From an uncultured Ignavibacteria bacterium (GTDB lineage Bacteria > Bacteroidota > Ignavibacteria > SZUA-365): DNA of 64,000 nucleotides. The notes under the pieces are model-generated. The model searched no databases. It was not told where the DNA came from and worked only from the letters and a program-made list of their open reading frames with translations. Shown piece by piece: positions 26,858 to 35,988 of this stretch (its first letter is position 1; the number at the start of each line of letters is the position of its first letter). The stretch is taken from assembly GCA_913061095.1 (NCBI GenBank), contig CAJXVM010000004.1, positions 1-64,000 of the forward strand. Direction: 5' to 3'. The translations under genes were made by a program, and so were the position numbers.

Positions 26858-27806
26858 AATCCTTGCGCAGACCATTAACTCAGTTGCGCGCGGCCTGTTT
26901 CTCGTTCCCATGGTGCTCGGCGTGTTCATCAGTTACCGGATTCTCCGTTTCCCGGATGTCACGGTTGACGGAGCGTTTTACCTGGGTGGTACCCTCTCAG
27001 CCGTGATGATCATCCACGGCTTCGACCCTGTGAGTGCCACACTGTTCGGCATGGTCGGAGGAGCGGCCGCCGGACTCTGTACGGGTATCCTGATAACGCG
27101 ATTCGGCATTCAGCGCATCCTGGCCGGGATACTGGTCACCATGGCACTGTACAGTATCAACTTCTACATCCTCGGACAGGGCGCGTACAGTTTCACCCTG
27201 GATGACGTGTATCTGAAAACCTGGGCCCGAGAGCTCGCGATGACGCTCTTCGGAACAGACAGGCAGGTGTATGTCATGGGGACGGGACTTTCCGCACCGA
27301 TGCTAAGCATGCTGTACGTATCTCTCGCCGTCATCCTCGTGCTTCTGACCGTGCTCATTCTGTTCTTCCGTACGCGCTTCGGTCTTGCCATGCGTGCGGG
27401 CGGAGAAAACCCCTCCGCCGCGCGAACGGTCGGGGCGAATGTATCGACACTTACCGTGACAACGCTGCTGCTGGCGAATGCGCTGACAGGATTGTCCGGG
27501 GCCTTGTATGCGCAGGATCTTGGAACGGTGGAAACCGCCGCCGGGCTGGGACAGATCGTCGTCGGACTGGCATGTGTGCTCATCGGTGACGCGTTTTTCC
27601 AGCGTCGCAGTTTCAGTACCCGCCTGATTGGAGCCGCCCTCGGCGCTCTTATCTACAAGGTTATTCTCGGACTTATCATGCTCCTTGGCGATATCCATGC
27701 GATGACGAAACTTCTGACGGCGGCCTTTGTATTTCTTGCTCTCATGCTGCCGATCTGGCTGCGTGGCCACGGGAAGCGAGCAGATAAATCGGAGGTCGCT
27801 GTATGA
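26850..27806 (+). CDS. ABC transporter permease (LivH/TrpY-like)
   Basis: The 318-residue product has about eight to nine helices and the inner-membrane permease signature of branched-chain/ribose-type importers: VPMVLGVFISYRILRFPDVTVDG near the start (given here as VLGVFISYRILRFPD), TRFGIQRILAGILVTMALY, LFFRTRFGLAMRAGGENPSA (cytoplasmic EAA-like loop), and LGQIVVGLACVLIGDAFF. It pairs with the substrate-binding lipoprotein two genes upstream and the ATPase downstream (4-bp overlap). It overlaps the STAS gene by 8 bp, arguing for translational coupling. Confidence 0.9.
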   Translation: MTEILAQTINSVARGLFLVPMVLGVFISYRILRFPDVTVDGAFYLGGTLSAVMIIHGFDPVSATLFGMVGGAAAGLCTGILITRFGIQRILAGILVTMALYSINFYILGQGAYSFTLDDVYLKTWARELAMTLFGTDRQVYVMGTGLSAPMLSMLYVSLAVILVLLTVLILFFRTRFGLAMRAGGENPSAARTVGANVSTLTVTTLLLANALTGLSGALYAQDLGTVETAAGLGQIVVGLACVLIGDAFFQRRSFSTRLIGAALGALIYKVILGLIMLLGDIHAMTKLLTAAFVFLALMLPIWLRGHGKRADKSEVAV

Positions 27807-28621
27807 CCGCACTTGAACTTCAGGATGTCTGCAAGAGCTATCACAACGCTAATGGTGTGCCGATGCAGGCGGTATGCAGCATCAGTCTGAGCATTCAGCG
27901 GGGTGCCTTCGTCATCATCGTCGGATCCAACGGCTCGGGGAAAACCACCCTGTTGAACCTCATTGCCGGATCGGAGCAGCCCGATGGAGGACGTATCCTG
28001 CTCGACGGGAAGGATATTACCGATCTTGCGGAACATCGTCGGGCAGCGGATATCGGGCGGGTCTTCCAGGATCCGTTCCGGGGCACAGTCGCGGGGATGT
28101 CGGTCGAGGAGAATCTTGCACTCGCCGCCCGCCGGGGCCAGCGGTTCGATCTCGGCTTCGCGCTCGACGGGAAGCTGCGTGAGGAGATTCATGAACGGCT
28201 CGCGTCGCTTCATATCGGTCTCGAGCAGCGTCTTCGTCAGCCCATGGCCACACTTTCGGGCGGACAGCGCCAGGTGGTTACCATGCTCATGGCAACATGG
28301 CATCGACCCCGCCTGCTGCTTCTCGATGAGCATACCGCCGCACTTGATCCGCAGAACGCGGAACTTGTCCTTTCGCTGACCGGGCGTATCCTCAGTCAGG
28401 GTGAGATGACGGTGATCATGGTGACTCACTCGATGAAGCAGGCCGTCCATTTCGGTGAACGACTCCTGATGATGCACCGCGGGCGGATCACGCTGGATAT
28501 CTCAGGGACGGAGAAACTCCGGGCTCAGCCGGTTGAACTCGAAAAGCATTTCGAGGAGCTGCGCCGGGAGGAACTGCTTGATGAATCCGTGGCACAGCTG
28601 CTGCGCGAGCAGTATATCTAG
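27803..28621 (+). CDS. ABC transporter ATP-binding protein (TrpZ-like)
   Basis: The 272-residue product is a full nucleotide-binding domain: Walker A GSNGSGKTTLLNL, Q-loop region RVFQDPFRGTVAGMSVEENL, signature LSGGQRQVV, Walker B LLLLDEHTAALDP and the switch His in VMVTHSMKQAVHFG. It drives the import complex formed with the permease and the lipoprotein of the same operon. The 4-bp ATGA overlap with the permease indicates coupling. The frame ends with TAG at 28619-28621, 51 bp before the kinase ATG. Confidence 0.94.
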   Translation: MTALELQDVCKSYHNANGVPMQAVCSISLSIQRGAFVIIVGSNGSGKTTLLNLIAGSEQPDGGRILLDGKDITDLAEHRRAADIGRVFQDPFRGTVAGMSVEENLALAARRGQRFDLGFALDGKLREEIHERLASLHIGLEQRLRQPMATLSGGQRQVVTMLMATWHRPRLLLLDEHTAALDPQNAELVLSLTGRILSQGEMTVIMVTHSMKQAVHFGERLLMMHRGRITLDISGTEKLRAQPVELEKHFEELRREELLDESVAQLLREQYI

Positions 28622-28672
28622 ATGTTCGCCGCCGCCTGCGGCGGACGCCGTATCATTGCCGGAAGGAGAATG

Positions 28673-29806
28673 ATGACATCTCTCGATTGTTTTAGCGTTT
28701 GCATGACACCTCTCGGCGGTATTCCGGCTGACGGAATATCCCCAGTGCTCCTGATGCAGAGTCCGCTTTCAGGCGAAAGTGTACTTTTGCCGCTTCTGCT
28801 GATCGTTGCGGCGGTGGCAGTGCTGTTCCTCCTGCTGCAGATGCGGCGCATTCGCCGGCATGAACGGCTGCTGGAACGGCGCGTCGAGGAGCAGTCGCGC
28901 GAACTCACTGTGCGTTCCGATGCAACAGCCCATGAGCAGACTTCCCTCAGGGAACTCGAAACCGAACTGCAGCTGGCACGCGAGAAACTCTCCTACGCCA
29001 GTACGCTCGCCTCCCTGGGACAGATGACCGCCGGGATCGCGCATGAGATCAAGAATCCCATCAATTTTGTCAAGAACTTCGCCGAATCATCCGTCGAAAT
29101 CAGTGAGGAATTGAACACGGAGATCATTGCCGGAACGTCGGCTCCCGAGAAGCTTCCAGGCCGCATCCGTCCGCTGATCGATGAACTGGTCACAAACGCA
29201 CAGAAAATTTCCGAGCATGCACAGCGCGTGGATCGCATCGTGCAGAGCATGCTGCTTCATTCGCATGGCCGTCCGTCAGACCCCGTTCCGACGACGGTCA
29301 ATGAATTTGTTGATCAGTACGTAACGCTGGCCTTTCACGGCATGCGTGCGCAGGTGCAGGACTTCACCGTCACCATTGAAAAGCATTACGATGAAACGAC
29401 CGGTGAGGTACCTCTCGTACCCCAGGACATGGCGCGTGTGCTTGTGAATCTGCTCAACAATGCATTCCATGCGGTCAACGAACGACGGATGAGGGAAAAC
29501 GGTCCCGCCTATGAACCGCGTGTACGCGTGGAAACCATGCGCGCGCAAGACCATCTGAGCATCACCATCGAGGATAACGGCGGCGGCATTGACAGCGCGC
29601 TCGCCGATCGCATTTTCGAACCGTTTTTCACAACGAAGAATGCCGGCACCGGCACCGGCCTCGGGCTCTCCCTGAGCCGGGATATCGTTGTCAGGGGACA
29701 CGGCGGCGACCTCTACTACGAAGCCCCGCAGGGTGGGGGCGGGGCGCGTTTCGTCATCATTCTTCCTCTCGCTTCCGCGAAGGAGGGAGACGCGGCTCAG
29801 GAATAG
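28673..29806 (+). CDS. Membrane-anchored sensor histidine kinase
   Basis: The product (377 residues from 28673) has one or two N-terminal membrane helices ([19 protein letters not shown]) but almost no extracytoplasmic sensor domain. A coiled coil leads to the H-box [12 protein letters not shown] with the phospho-accepting His near residue 124. The HATPase domain is complete: N-box [35 protein letters not shown]. Class is HisKA-like. Without its own sensor, it may read the state of the adjacent ABC transporter and phosphorylate the SpoIIE-type regulator at the start of the operon. I chose the second of two adjacent ATGs because of AAGGAG spacing; 28622 and 28670 are alternatives. Its end overlaps the convergent ClC gene by 10 bp. 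Confidence 0.9.
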   Translation: MTSLDCFSVCMTPLGGIPADGISPVLLMQSPLSGESVLLPLLLIVAAVAVLFLLLQMRRIRRHERLLERRVEEQSRELTVRSDATAHEQTSLRELETELQLAREKLSYASTLASLGQMTAGIAHEIKNPINFVKNFAESSVEISEELNTEIIAGTSAPEKLPGRIRPLIDELVTNAQKISEHAQRVDRIVQSMLLHSHGRPSDPVPTTVNEFVDQYVTLAFHGMRAQVQDFTVTIEKHYDETTGEVPLVPQDMARVLVNLLNNAFHAVNERRMRENGPAYEPRVRVETMRAQDHLSITIEDNGGGIDSALADRIFEPFFTTKNAGTGTGLGLSLSRDIVVRGHGGDLYYEAPQGGGGARFVIILPLASAKEGDAAQE

Positions 29807-31917
29807 GGATTGTTGTGGCGGAAGCGTTCGATGTTTTCTTCCTCCCCGAGGATCAGCACATTGTCCCCTTCTTCGAACACATAATCCGCCGTCGGGAGCG
29901 CACCGGGCCGTGCTGACGGATCATCAGCGTCGGCATCCCCGCGCTTGCGGATGAGAATGACCTCCACGCCGAAGCGGTTTCGCACGTCGAGCTCGCGGAT
30001 CGTTTTCCCCACGAACTGATCGGAAATGGTCGTTTCGACAATCTGATGTGTGTCGAACACCTCGATGGTGCGGTCCCTCTCCATCCCGGTGACGATTGAA
30101 TGCATGCCACCGGCCAGATCTTTCTTGAAGATCTCCTTGTTGTACATGTCGATCACGTCCTTTGCGCGCACGCGGCCAAGAAGCAGCCGGGACTGCTCAT
30201 TTTCAATCACCGGCAGCTGACGGCTGTCGACACGACCGAATTGATGCATCACCAGGTCGAGATTGTCTTCGGGCTGCAGGCACTGCATGTCACTGCTCAT
30301 GAGATCGGATGCGATGACCAGTTCGGGTGGAATGTCCTTGTCCTCGATGAACTCCTTGGCCTGCTGCAGTGTGATCACGCCTTTCAGCGCCCCTTCCCGG
30401 TCCACCACGAAATATTCCTCATGCTTGCCGGCGAGCATCACCTGCAGGAGGTCGGGCAGTGTCGCGGTGTTGAGAATGATATTCTGATCGCGCCGCATGA
30501 TGTCTTTCACCCGGTGCTGGCGGAGGAGGTTGACGTCTCGTCCACCGAACAGATCGATTCCCTTGCGCACCAGCTTCAGCGTGTAAATCGATTCCTTCTT
30601 CAGCTTCGTGGTGAACACCGTGGCGATGATGGTTGAGATCATCAGCGGGAGGATGATCTTGTAGTCGTTGGTCATCTCGAAAATGATGAGAATGGCGGTG
30701 ATCGGCGCATGTGTTGCGCCGGCGACCACGGCACCCATCCCGACCAGAGAATACGCACCCGATGAGGCGGAATATTCCGGCATGATCATGTGCACGAGGG
30801 CTCCGAAAAATCCTCCGGTCATGGTGCCGAGGAAGAGGGAAGGAGCAAAAATTCCGCCGGATCCTCCCGAGCCGAGACTGATGCTCGTCGCGACAATCTT
30901 CGCGAAAATCAGCATCAGCATGATCGACCAGGACAGGTGTCCGAGCAGCGCGGCGTTCATCGTATCATAGCCGACACCGTAGATGTGCGGCACGAACACG
31001 CCCATGCAGCCGATGAGAAGCCCGCCGATCATTGTCTTGATGACCCCGTTGAGCTTCAGGTTGTCAAAGAAGTCCTCGAGCGAATAGAGTGTCTTCGTGA
31101 ACAGCAGGGCCACCGCACCCGCAAGCAGTCCGAGAAGAGCATACGGGATGAGCTCGAGCGGGCTGACAAGGTGGTATTTCGGGACTTCGAACGCGGGGAA
31201 ATCTCCCAGGAAATGCCGCGAGACCACCGTGGCGATCACCGAGGAGATGACGATCGGACTGAACTGCGCCACACCGAAATCCCCGAGGATGATTTCCACA
31301 CTGAACAGTGCGCCGGCGACGGGCGCGTTGAAGGCCGCGGCGATGCCCGAGGCGGCGCCGCAGGCGACGAAGGTTTTGTTGCGGCGGGGATTGACGCGCA
31401 GCAGCTGGCCGATCATGGAGCCGATGGACGATCCGATCTGGATTACCGGTCCTTCGCGTCCCACCGACCCGCCGGCGCCGATGTACACCGAGGAGGCAAA
31501 CAGCTTCGCGAGCACCACCCGCGGCCGGATCTTGCCGTTGTGCAGTGCGATGGCTTCCATCACCTCCGGAACGCCGTGCCCCTTCGCTTCGCGCGAGAAG
31601 TAATACACCACCGCGCCGACAATCGCGCTGCCGATGACGGGAATCGCAATCTTCCATCCCCACGGCACCGTCCCGAGGTAGTCGAGTGTCAGATCCCAGT
31701 CGCCCCAGAAGAGCTTCTTGAACAGCTTGATCATCCACTGAATAGCTACCGCACCGAGACCGCCCAGCAGTCCGATGATCACCGCGACGATGACCATGAA
31801 GGTGTGTTCCGTGCCTCGGAAGCGGTGGAAATACTGCTCCAGCCTGTCACGCAGATCGAACACTATCCTGGAGATGTGAGAAGTGTTGAATTGCAATGGA
31901 TCAGGTGAGTCGATCAA
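29797..31917 (-). CDS. ClC-family chloride channel/antiporter with CBS and TrkA-C domains
   Basis: Residues about 40-445 are a ClC channel: GAGGSVGREGPVIQIGS (gating Glu), GSGGSGGIFAPSLFLG and a broadly conserved set of helices. Residues about 470-590 hold two CBS repeats (VKDIMRRDQNIIL, SDLMSSDMQCLQPED), and about 630-706 form a TrkA-C-like regulatory domain (TISDQFVGKTIRELDVRNRF, VFEEGDNVLILGEEENI). Such arrangement suggests nucleotide or ligand control of Cl-/H+ exchange. The only start consistent with the full N terminus is TTG at 31917 without a clear ribosome site. The C-terminal end overlaps the convergent kinase gene. Confidence 0.93.
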   Translation of the reverse strand: MIDSPDPLQFNTSHISRIVFDLRDRLEQYFHRFRGTEHTFMVIVAVIIGLLGGLGAVAIQWMIKLFKKLFWGDWDLTLDYLGTVPWGWKIAIPVIGSAIVGAVVYYFSREAKGHGVPEVMEAIALHNGKIRPRVVLAKLFASSVYIGAGGSVGREGPVIQIGSSIGSMIGQLLRVNPRRNKTFVACGAASGIAAAFNAPVAGALFSVEIILGDFGVAQFSPIVISSVIATVVSRHFLGDFPAFEVPKYHLVSPLELIPYALLGLLAGAVALLFTKTLYSLEDFFDNLKLNGVIKTMIGGLLIGCMGVFVPHIYGVGYDTMNAALLGHLSWSIMLMLIFAKIVATSISLGSGGSGGIFAPSLFLGTMTGGFFGALVHMIMPEYSASSGAYSLVGMGAVVAGATHAPITAILIIFEMTNDYKIILPLMISTIIATVFTTKLKKESIYTLKLVRKGIDLFGGRDVNLLRQHRVKDIMRRDQNIILNTATLPDLLQVMLAGKHEEYFVVDREGALKGVITLQQAKEFIEDKDIPPELVIASDLMSSDMQCLQPEDNLDLVMHQFGRVDSRQLPVIENEQSRLLLGRVRAKDVIDMYNKEIFKKDLAGGMHSIVTGMERDRTIEVFDTHQIVETTISDQFVGKTIRELDVRNRFGVEVILIRKRGDADADDPSARPGALPTADYVFEEGDNVLILGEEENIERFRHNNPYS

Positions 31918-31972
31918 GGGTGTGTTCCATCAGGCGTAAGATAAGAATTCCTGTGGAAATACGGACCCGAAT

Positions 31973-31986
31973 GGAGAATATTCTCC
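31973..31986. promoter_or_regulatory. Perfect 14-bp palindrome in divergent promoter region
   Basis: GGAGAATATTCTCC lies in the 172 bp between the ClC gene (minus) and the metalloprotease gene (plus). A dyad of this size between divergent genes is a candidate operator; I see no clear promoter elements beside it. Confidence 0.35.
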
Positions 31987-32089
31987 TGTGCTTCCCGGCA
32001 AGGATGCGAAGGAGAACTTTTTTTCTCATACAGAATGATTATTCTTCCTGCTGGCTGTCATATGATCAGAGTATCGTAAAGCGAGGTGT

Positions 32090-35089
32090 ATGATGTCACG
32101 GGTCAGACGAACAATCCATAGTGTCATTCTCATTGTCGTGTTACCGCTGCTTGTCCAAGCACAGTCCGGCACGGGAGGGACGGAAGCTTCAAAGGAGATT
32201 CCGCTGCCGGTGCAGGAATGGACGCTCGGAACACGATCCGCGGAAAATCCCACGACTGCCCGCGCGGCTGTCGATGCGCTCCCCGAAGGAACCTCCTGCC
32301 TGCTGCATCCGGTGACAGGGACGGTGCACCGGGCCTTCGGCGGCGACATGCGTATCCCCGGTTTTGACCGCATCACGGAGACGAATGTGCGCGATGCGGC
32401 GTCGGCGTTTCTCACCGCCTATCGCACCGCGATCGGGATCGATCCCGAGCGGCTCGTGCTGCAGCGCATGACGCATGTGCGCGGCCGCTGGTATATCACG
32501 TGGCGCCAGGTGCATGACGGCATGGATGTGCTGCTCTCGGAAGTGGAACTGCGCCTGTTCGACACCGGGAACATCGCCGCCTTCGGCGCGGTCGTGTACC
32601 CGGACCTTCATGCGCCGGATAACGCCCTGCTCAGTATCGCCGATGCCGTCGAGGCTGCCGCCAGAGGGCTCGATGTCGCGTCCTCCCTGCGCAAGCGCAG
32701 TGACGTGAGCGAGGCGGTACAACGAACGGCCATCCTGCCGGTGGGTGACGGATCGCGTATCCGGTATCATCGTGTATACGAAATCCCATTAGAAGAACGT
32801 GACGGACAACGATGGATATCGTATGTGGATGCGGCCGGGGGTGATCTGCTGTGGCGCCGGCAGGCGAGTTTCACGGCGGGCAGCGAAGTGCACGCTCACG
32901 GCGGTGTGACGCTCGTGCATCCGCACGAACCCGTACTCACCGATCGCGCGTTCAGTGACATGTACGTCACCATCGGAGGCACGAGATATACCACGGATGC
33001 CGACGGACGCATTGCCGTCGATATCGATGCCGAGCAGCCTGTCACTGCCTTGTTCGAAGGACCCTGGTGCAAGGTCGCGTTCACCGACCACGAGGAAGGA
33101 AGCTGCAGTGACACCGTGCAGCCGGGCGGTACGCTGGATCTGAACTGGAACAACGACAACTCGCATCGCTTCGAACGCATCCTCTTTTACCACACGAATT
33201 ACAACCGCGCATATCTGCGCAGCATCGATCCGGAATTTGACGCGCTGGATTTTCAATTGGCCGTCTCCGTCGAGTTCGCCGGTGAGCGGCCCAACGCCAT
33301 GTCCATGGGCGATCAGGTGCGCTTCATCGCCGCCGGACACGAGAGCATGCGCATGGCGGCCGCGCCCATGGTGCTGTACCATGAACTCGGGCACAGCGTC
33401 AACATCAAGATGTACGAACAGCTCGGCGTGACAAATGGCATGGAAAACCGCACCTGCCAGGAGGGCATGGCCGATCTGCACGCCTCGATGATCACCGACC
33501 ATCCCCGCGTGGGCACCGGCGTGTTCGTCGACGACGAGACGCGCATCATGCGCAACCTCGAAAACGACATGGTGTATCCTGACAGTCTCACCGGCGAGGG
33601 ACATCATGACGGCCAGGTTCTCTCCGGCGCCTTCTGGGATATCCGGAAATCGACATCGCTCGAGGTCGCCCGCGAGCTCTCGCATTTCGCGAAGTACGGA
33701 CTTCCGGACGATCCCAACGACGGCCTCGCCTTTGCCGAGTGGTTCGTCGAGACGCTCGTCGCGGACGACGATGACGGTGACCTCGGCAACGGCACGCCGC
33801 ATTACCGTGAAATCGTTGCGGCCTTCAACCGCCACAACATCGGTACGGATCTCTACATGGCGGCGAATTTCCGGCACGTACCGGTCGCCGATACGCAGGA
33901 TACGCTGCATCCCTATCCTGTTCGCTTCACGATCAAGACCATGAATCTGCCGGAAGCCGGTCTGAAGGATGTGCGCGTCGTGTATACGCTCGATGACAGC
34001 AACGTTGAATACGAGGTGGATGCTGTGCCCGCCGGGCAGGGAGAAATGGAAGCGCTGATCCCGGCGCAGCCCGCGGGCACCATGGTGTTCTATTATATCA
34101 TCGGCACGGAAATGTTGTCGAATGAGAAAGTCCGTTTCACCGCCGATCCGCGCACACAGCGGCCATGGCTTTTTCTTGTGGGATATCAGCCCGTATTTGT
34201 CGATCCCTTCGAGCAGGACCGCGGCTGGACCGTCGGCGCAGCGGCAGACCGGGCGACACGCGGGAAGTGGGAACGCGCCGTCCCTGAGGAAGCGGATCTG
34301 CGCAGCATGGGCGGTCCGTACATCCAGCCCGGTGAGGATCACACCGACAACGGCGAGAAGTGCTACGTTACCGGTGCCGCCGGCGGCTTTGGCTTCATGA
34401 ACAGCATTCCGGACGGACGCACGACGCTCATTTCGCCGGTATTCGATCTGTCACAGACCCGGGCACCGCTGCTTCAGCTGTACTATTTCTTTACCACGAT
34501 GCAGAATCCCATGGCTCCCGATCCGGAGCCCGCCGTATTCAGCATCGCGCTTTCCGATGACGGCGGTGCGAGCTGGGTGACCGTGTTTGATACCGACCGT
34601 GACGCGCCCGCATGGACGCAGCTGACCGTTCCCATCGCGCGGTTTGTGAATCTCACCAGTGCCGTACAGCTGCGCATCGCCGTTGATGTCACGGCCGGCA
34701 GCATGGGCATGCCCGATGTTATGGGCAATGCGCTGGTGGATGATTTCGCCATCTACTCGGCCGAACCGGGCAGCGTTACGCATGCGTCGTCACCAGCATC
34801 GATGCCCCGGACGACAGCCATCATCGAGACATATCCGCATCCTCTGCCTCAACATACATTCACGACCATCACCTGCAGGCTCGATGACGCCGGCCAGGTC
34901 ACCCTGGACGTGTACGACATGCTCGGCCGCCGGGTCGCCGGGCTGCTTCGCGCGCAGCTGCCCGCAGGTGAGCACAGCGTACGGTGGGATGGATCCACCA
35001 TGAGCGGCCGGCGCGTCACTGCCGGAACATACATACTCTCGCTCACTACCTCCCACGGGGTGGCGACGCGCGCGCTCATTATTCGCTGA
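32090..35089 (+). CDS. Secreted zinc metalloprotease with T9SS sorting domain
   Basis: The 999-residue product has a signal peptide (ending VQA, then Q) and a propeptide-like FTP/PepSY region (about 90-190, RWYITWRQVHDGMDVLLSEV). The catalytic domain holds HELGH at about residues 431-435 and a downstream glutamate in TCQEGMADLHASMI, fitting a fungalysin-like (M36-type) zinc protease, then DLGNGTPHYREIVAAFNRH. A beta-sandwich region follows, and the last 90 residues form a type A sorting domain (LDVYDMLGRRVAGLL, AGTYILSLTTSHG, RALIIR). It is probably exported, processed and surface-attached. A GAGGTGT ribosome site precedes ATGATG at 32090. Confidence 0.88.
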   Translation: MMSRVRRTIHSVILIVVLPLLVQAQSGTGGTEASKEIPLPVQEWTLGTRSAENPTTARAAVDALPEGTSCLLHPVTGTVHRAFGGDMRIPGFDRITETNVRDAASAFLTAYRTAIGIDPERLVLQRMTHVRGRWYITWRQVHDGMDVLLSEVELRLFDTGNIAAFGAVVYPDLHAPDNALLSIADAVEAAARGLDVASSLRKRSDVSEAVQRTAILPVGDGSRIRYHRVYEIPLEERDGQRWISYVDAAGGDLLWRRQASFTAGSEVHAHGGVTLVHPHEPVLTDRAFSDMYVTIGGTRYTTDADGRIAVDIDAEQPVTALFEGPWCKVAFTDHEEGSCSDTVQPGGTLDLNWNNDNSHRFERILFYHTNYNRAYLRSIDPEFDALDFQLAVSVEFAGERPNAMSMGDQVRFIAAGHESMRMAAAPMVLYHELGHSVNIKMYEQLGVTNGMENRTCQEGMADLHASMITDHPRVGTGVFVDDETRIMRNLENDMVYPDSLTGEGHHDGQVLSGAFWDIRKSTSLEVARELSHFAKYGLPDDPNDGLAFAEWFVETLVADDDDGDLGNGTPHYREIVAAFNRHNIGTDLYMAANFRHVPVADTQDTLHPYPVRFTIKTMNLPEAGLKDVRVVYTLDDSNVEYEVDAVPAGQGEMEALIPAQPAGTMVFYYIIGTEMLSNEKVRFTADPRTQRPWLFLVGYQPVFVDPFEQDRGWTVGAAADRATRGKWERAVPEEADLRSMGGPYIQPGEDHTDNGEKCYVTGAAGGFGFMNSIPDGRTTLISPVFDLSQTRAPLLQLYYFFTTMQNPMAPDPEPAVFSIALSDDGGASWVTVFDTDRDAPAWTQLTVPIARFVNLTSAVQLRIAVDVTAGSMGMPDVMGNALVDDFAIYSAEPGSVTHASSPASMPRTTAIIETYPHPLPQHTFTTITCRLDDAGQVTLDVYDMLGRRVAGLLRAQLPAGEHSVRWDGSTMSGRRVTAGTYILSLTTSHGVATRALIIR

Positions 35090-35121
35090 CCCGGTAAAGG
35101 AGCCATCCTCCGTACAAACGC

Positions 35122-35149
35122 AGCGGGTCCGCCATATGGCGGACCCGCT
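35122..35149. terminator. Perfect palindromic hairpin between convergent genes
   Basis: AGCGGGTCCGCC / GGCGGACCCGCT with an ATAT centre forms a 12-bp stem, 32 bp after the metalloprotease stop and 30 bp before the end of the convergent YbjQ gene. It probably ends both transcripts, although the T-run is weak. Confidence 0.75.
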
Positions 35150-35179
35150 TGCCTTTCATCCACTGACATATCCGGAGAA

Positions 35180-35500
35180 TCACCGCAATGTGACGGCGGT
35201 ACCGCTGGCGGTGACCATGAGCATGCCGCCGCTGGCGCCGAGATTCTCGTAGTCGAGATCCACACCGACCACTGCGTTTGCGCCGAGTGCCGCGGCGCGC
35301 TCCTCCATCTCACGCAGCGCGATATCTTTCGCATCACGCAGTTCCTTTTCGTACGTCGCCGAACGTCCGCCCACGATATCGCGGATGCCCGCGAACATAT
35401 CCTTGAAAATGTTGGCGCCGAGAATCGCCTCACCGGTCACGATGCCTTTGTATTCCTTGATGGTTTTTCCTTCCACGCCGTGTGTGGTCGTGATGATCAT
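35180..35500 (-). CDS. YbjQ/UPF0145-family protein
   Basis: The 106-residue product fits the YbjQ (UPF0145) family in length and motifs: [20 protein letters not shown], a long helix [20 protein letters not shown], then [18 protein letters not shown]. Members form small pentameric or similar oligomers and are called heavy-metal-binding domains by annotation, with function unclear. GGAGTGACAC precedes the ATG at 35500. Confidence 0.9.
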   Translation of the reverse strand: MIITTTHGVEGKTIKEYKGIVTGEAILGANIFKDMFAGIRDIVGGRSATYEKELRDAKDIALREMEERAAALGANAVVGVDLDYENLGASGGMLMVTASGTAVTLR

Positions 35501-35649
35501 GTGTCACTCCGTCTGTGTTGATGATTGATGGATGTATCGTTCGTATGGTTTCCGAAACCTGCTTCAATGTGCGGCACGCAGATGAAGCTGCGGACCCTCC
35601 CTTCCGTGCATCGCAATGTGACTGTCGCTGCCGAGTGCGCAGGAGAACG

Positions 35650-35976
35650 CTACTGGACCAGTGCGTACAGATAATACACGAGGTACATCAGCGCGGACGT
35701 AATCAGCGTCGTGATCGCCGTTCCGATGAGGACGCGCCGCAGCGACTCCTCGACGATATGAAATGACAGCGTATGGAAAAACACAAGATTCGCGATGGAT
35801 GCCAGGAAGTACAGCTCAGAGCTTTGCACGTAGCGACCGACCAGCTCGAAGGGAAAGAGGGTGAACAGCAGCAGGATGGTCATCCCGGTCACGGCAATGA
35901 CAACCAGTGCCTGCAGAAGATATTTGACCTGAAGCTGTATGGGAGTGCGGGGATCGTTGTGCTCGGGCTGCTCCAT
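35650..35976 (-). CDS. Small membrane protein, unknown function
   Basis: The 108-residue product has a polar N terminus and three likely membrane helices: about 20-42 (LLQALVVIAVTGMTILLLF), 52-75 (LYFLASIANLVFFHTLSFHI) and 82-106 (VLIGTAITTLITSALMYLVY). I do not recognise a family. It starts 12 bp after the YCF48-like gene and may be cotranscribed with it. Confidence 0.6.
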   Translation of the reverse strand: MEQPEHNDPRTPIQLQVKYLLQALVVIAVTGMTILLLFTLFPFELVGRYVQSSELYFLASIANLVFFHTLSFHIVEESLRRVLIGTAITTLITSALMYLVYYLYALVQ

Positions 35977-35988
35977 GGGATCACATGT

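Noticed and set aside
32789-34342. Minus-strand open frame of 517 codons
   Set aside because: It is opposite the metalloprotease gene with HELGH. The predicted protein resembles no family and has no ribosome site.
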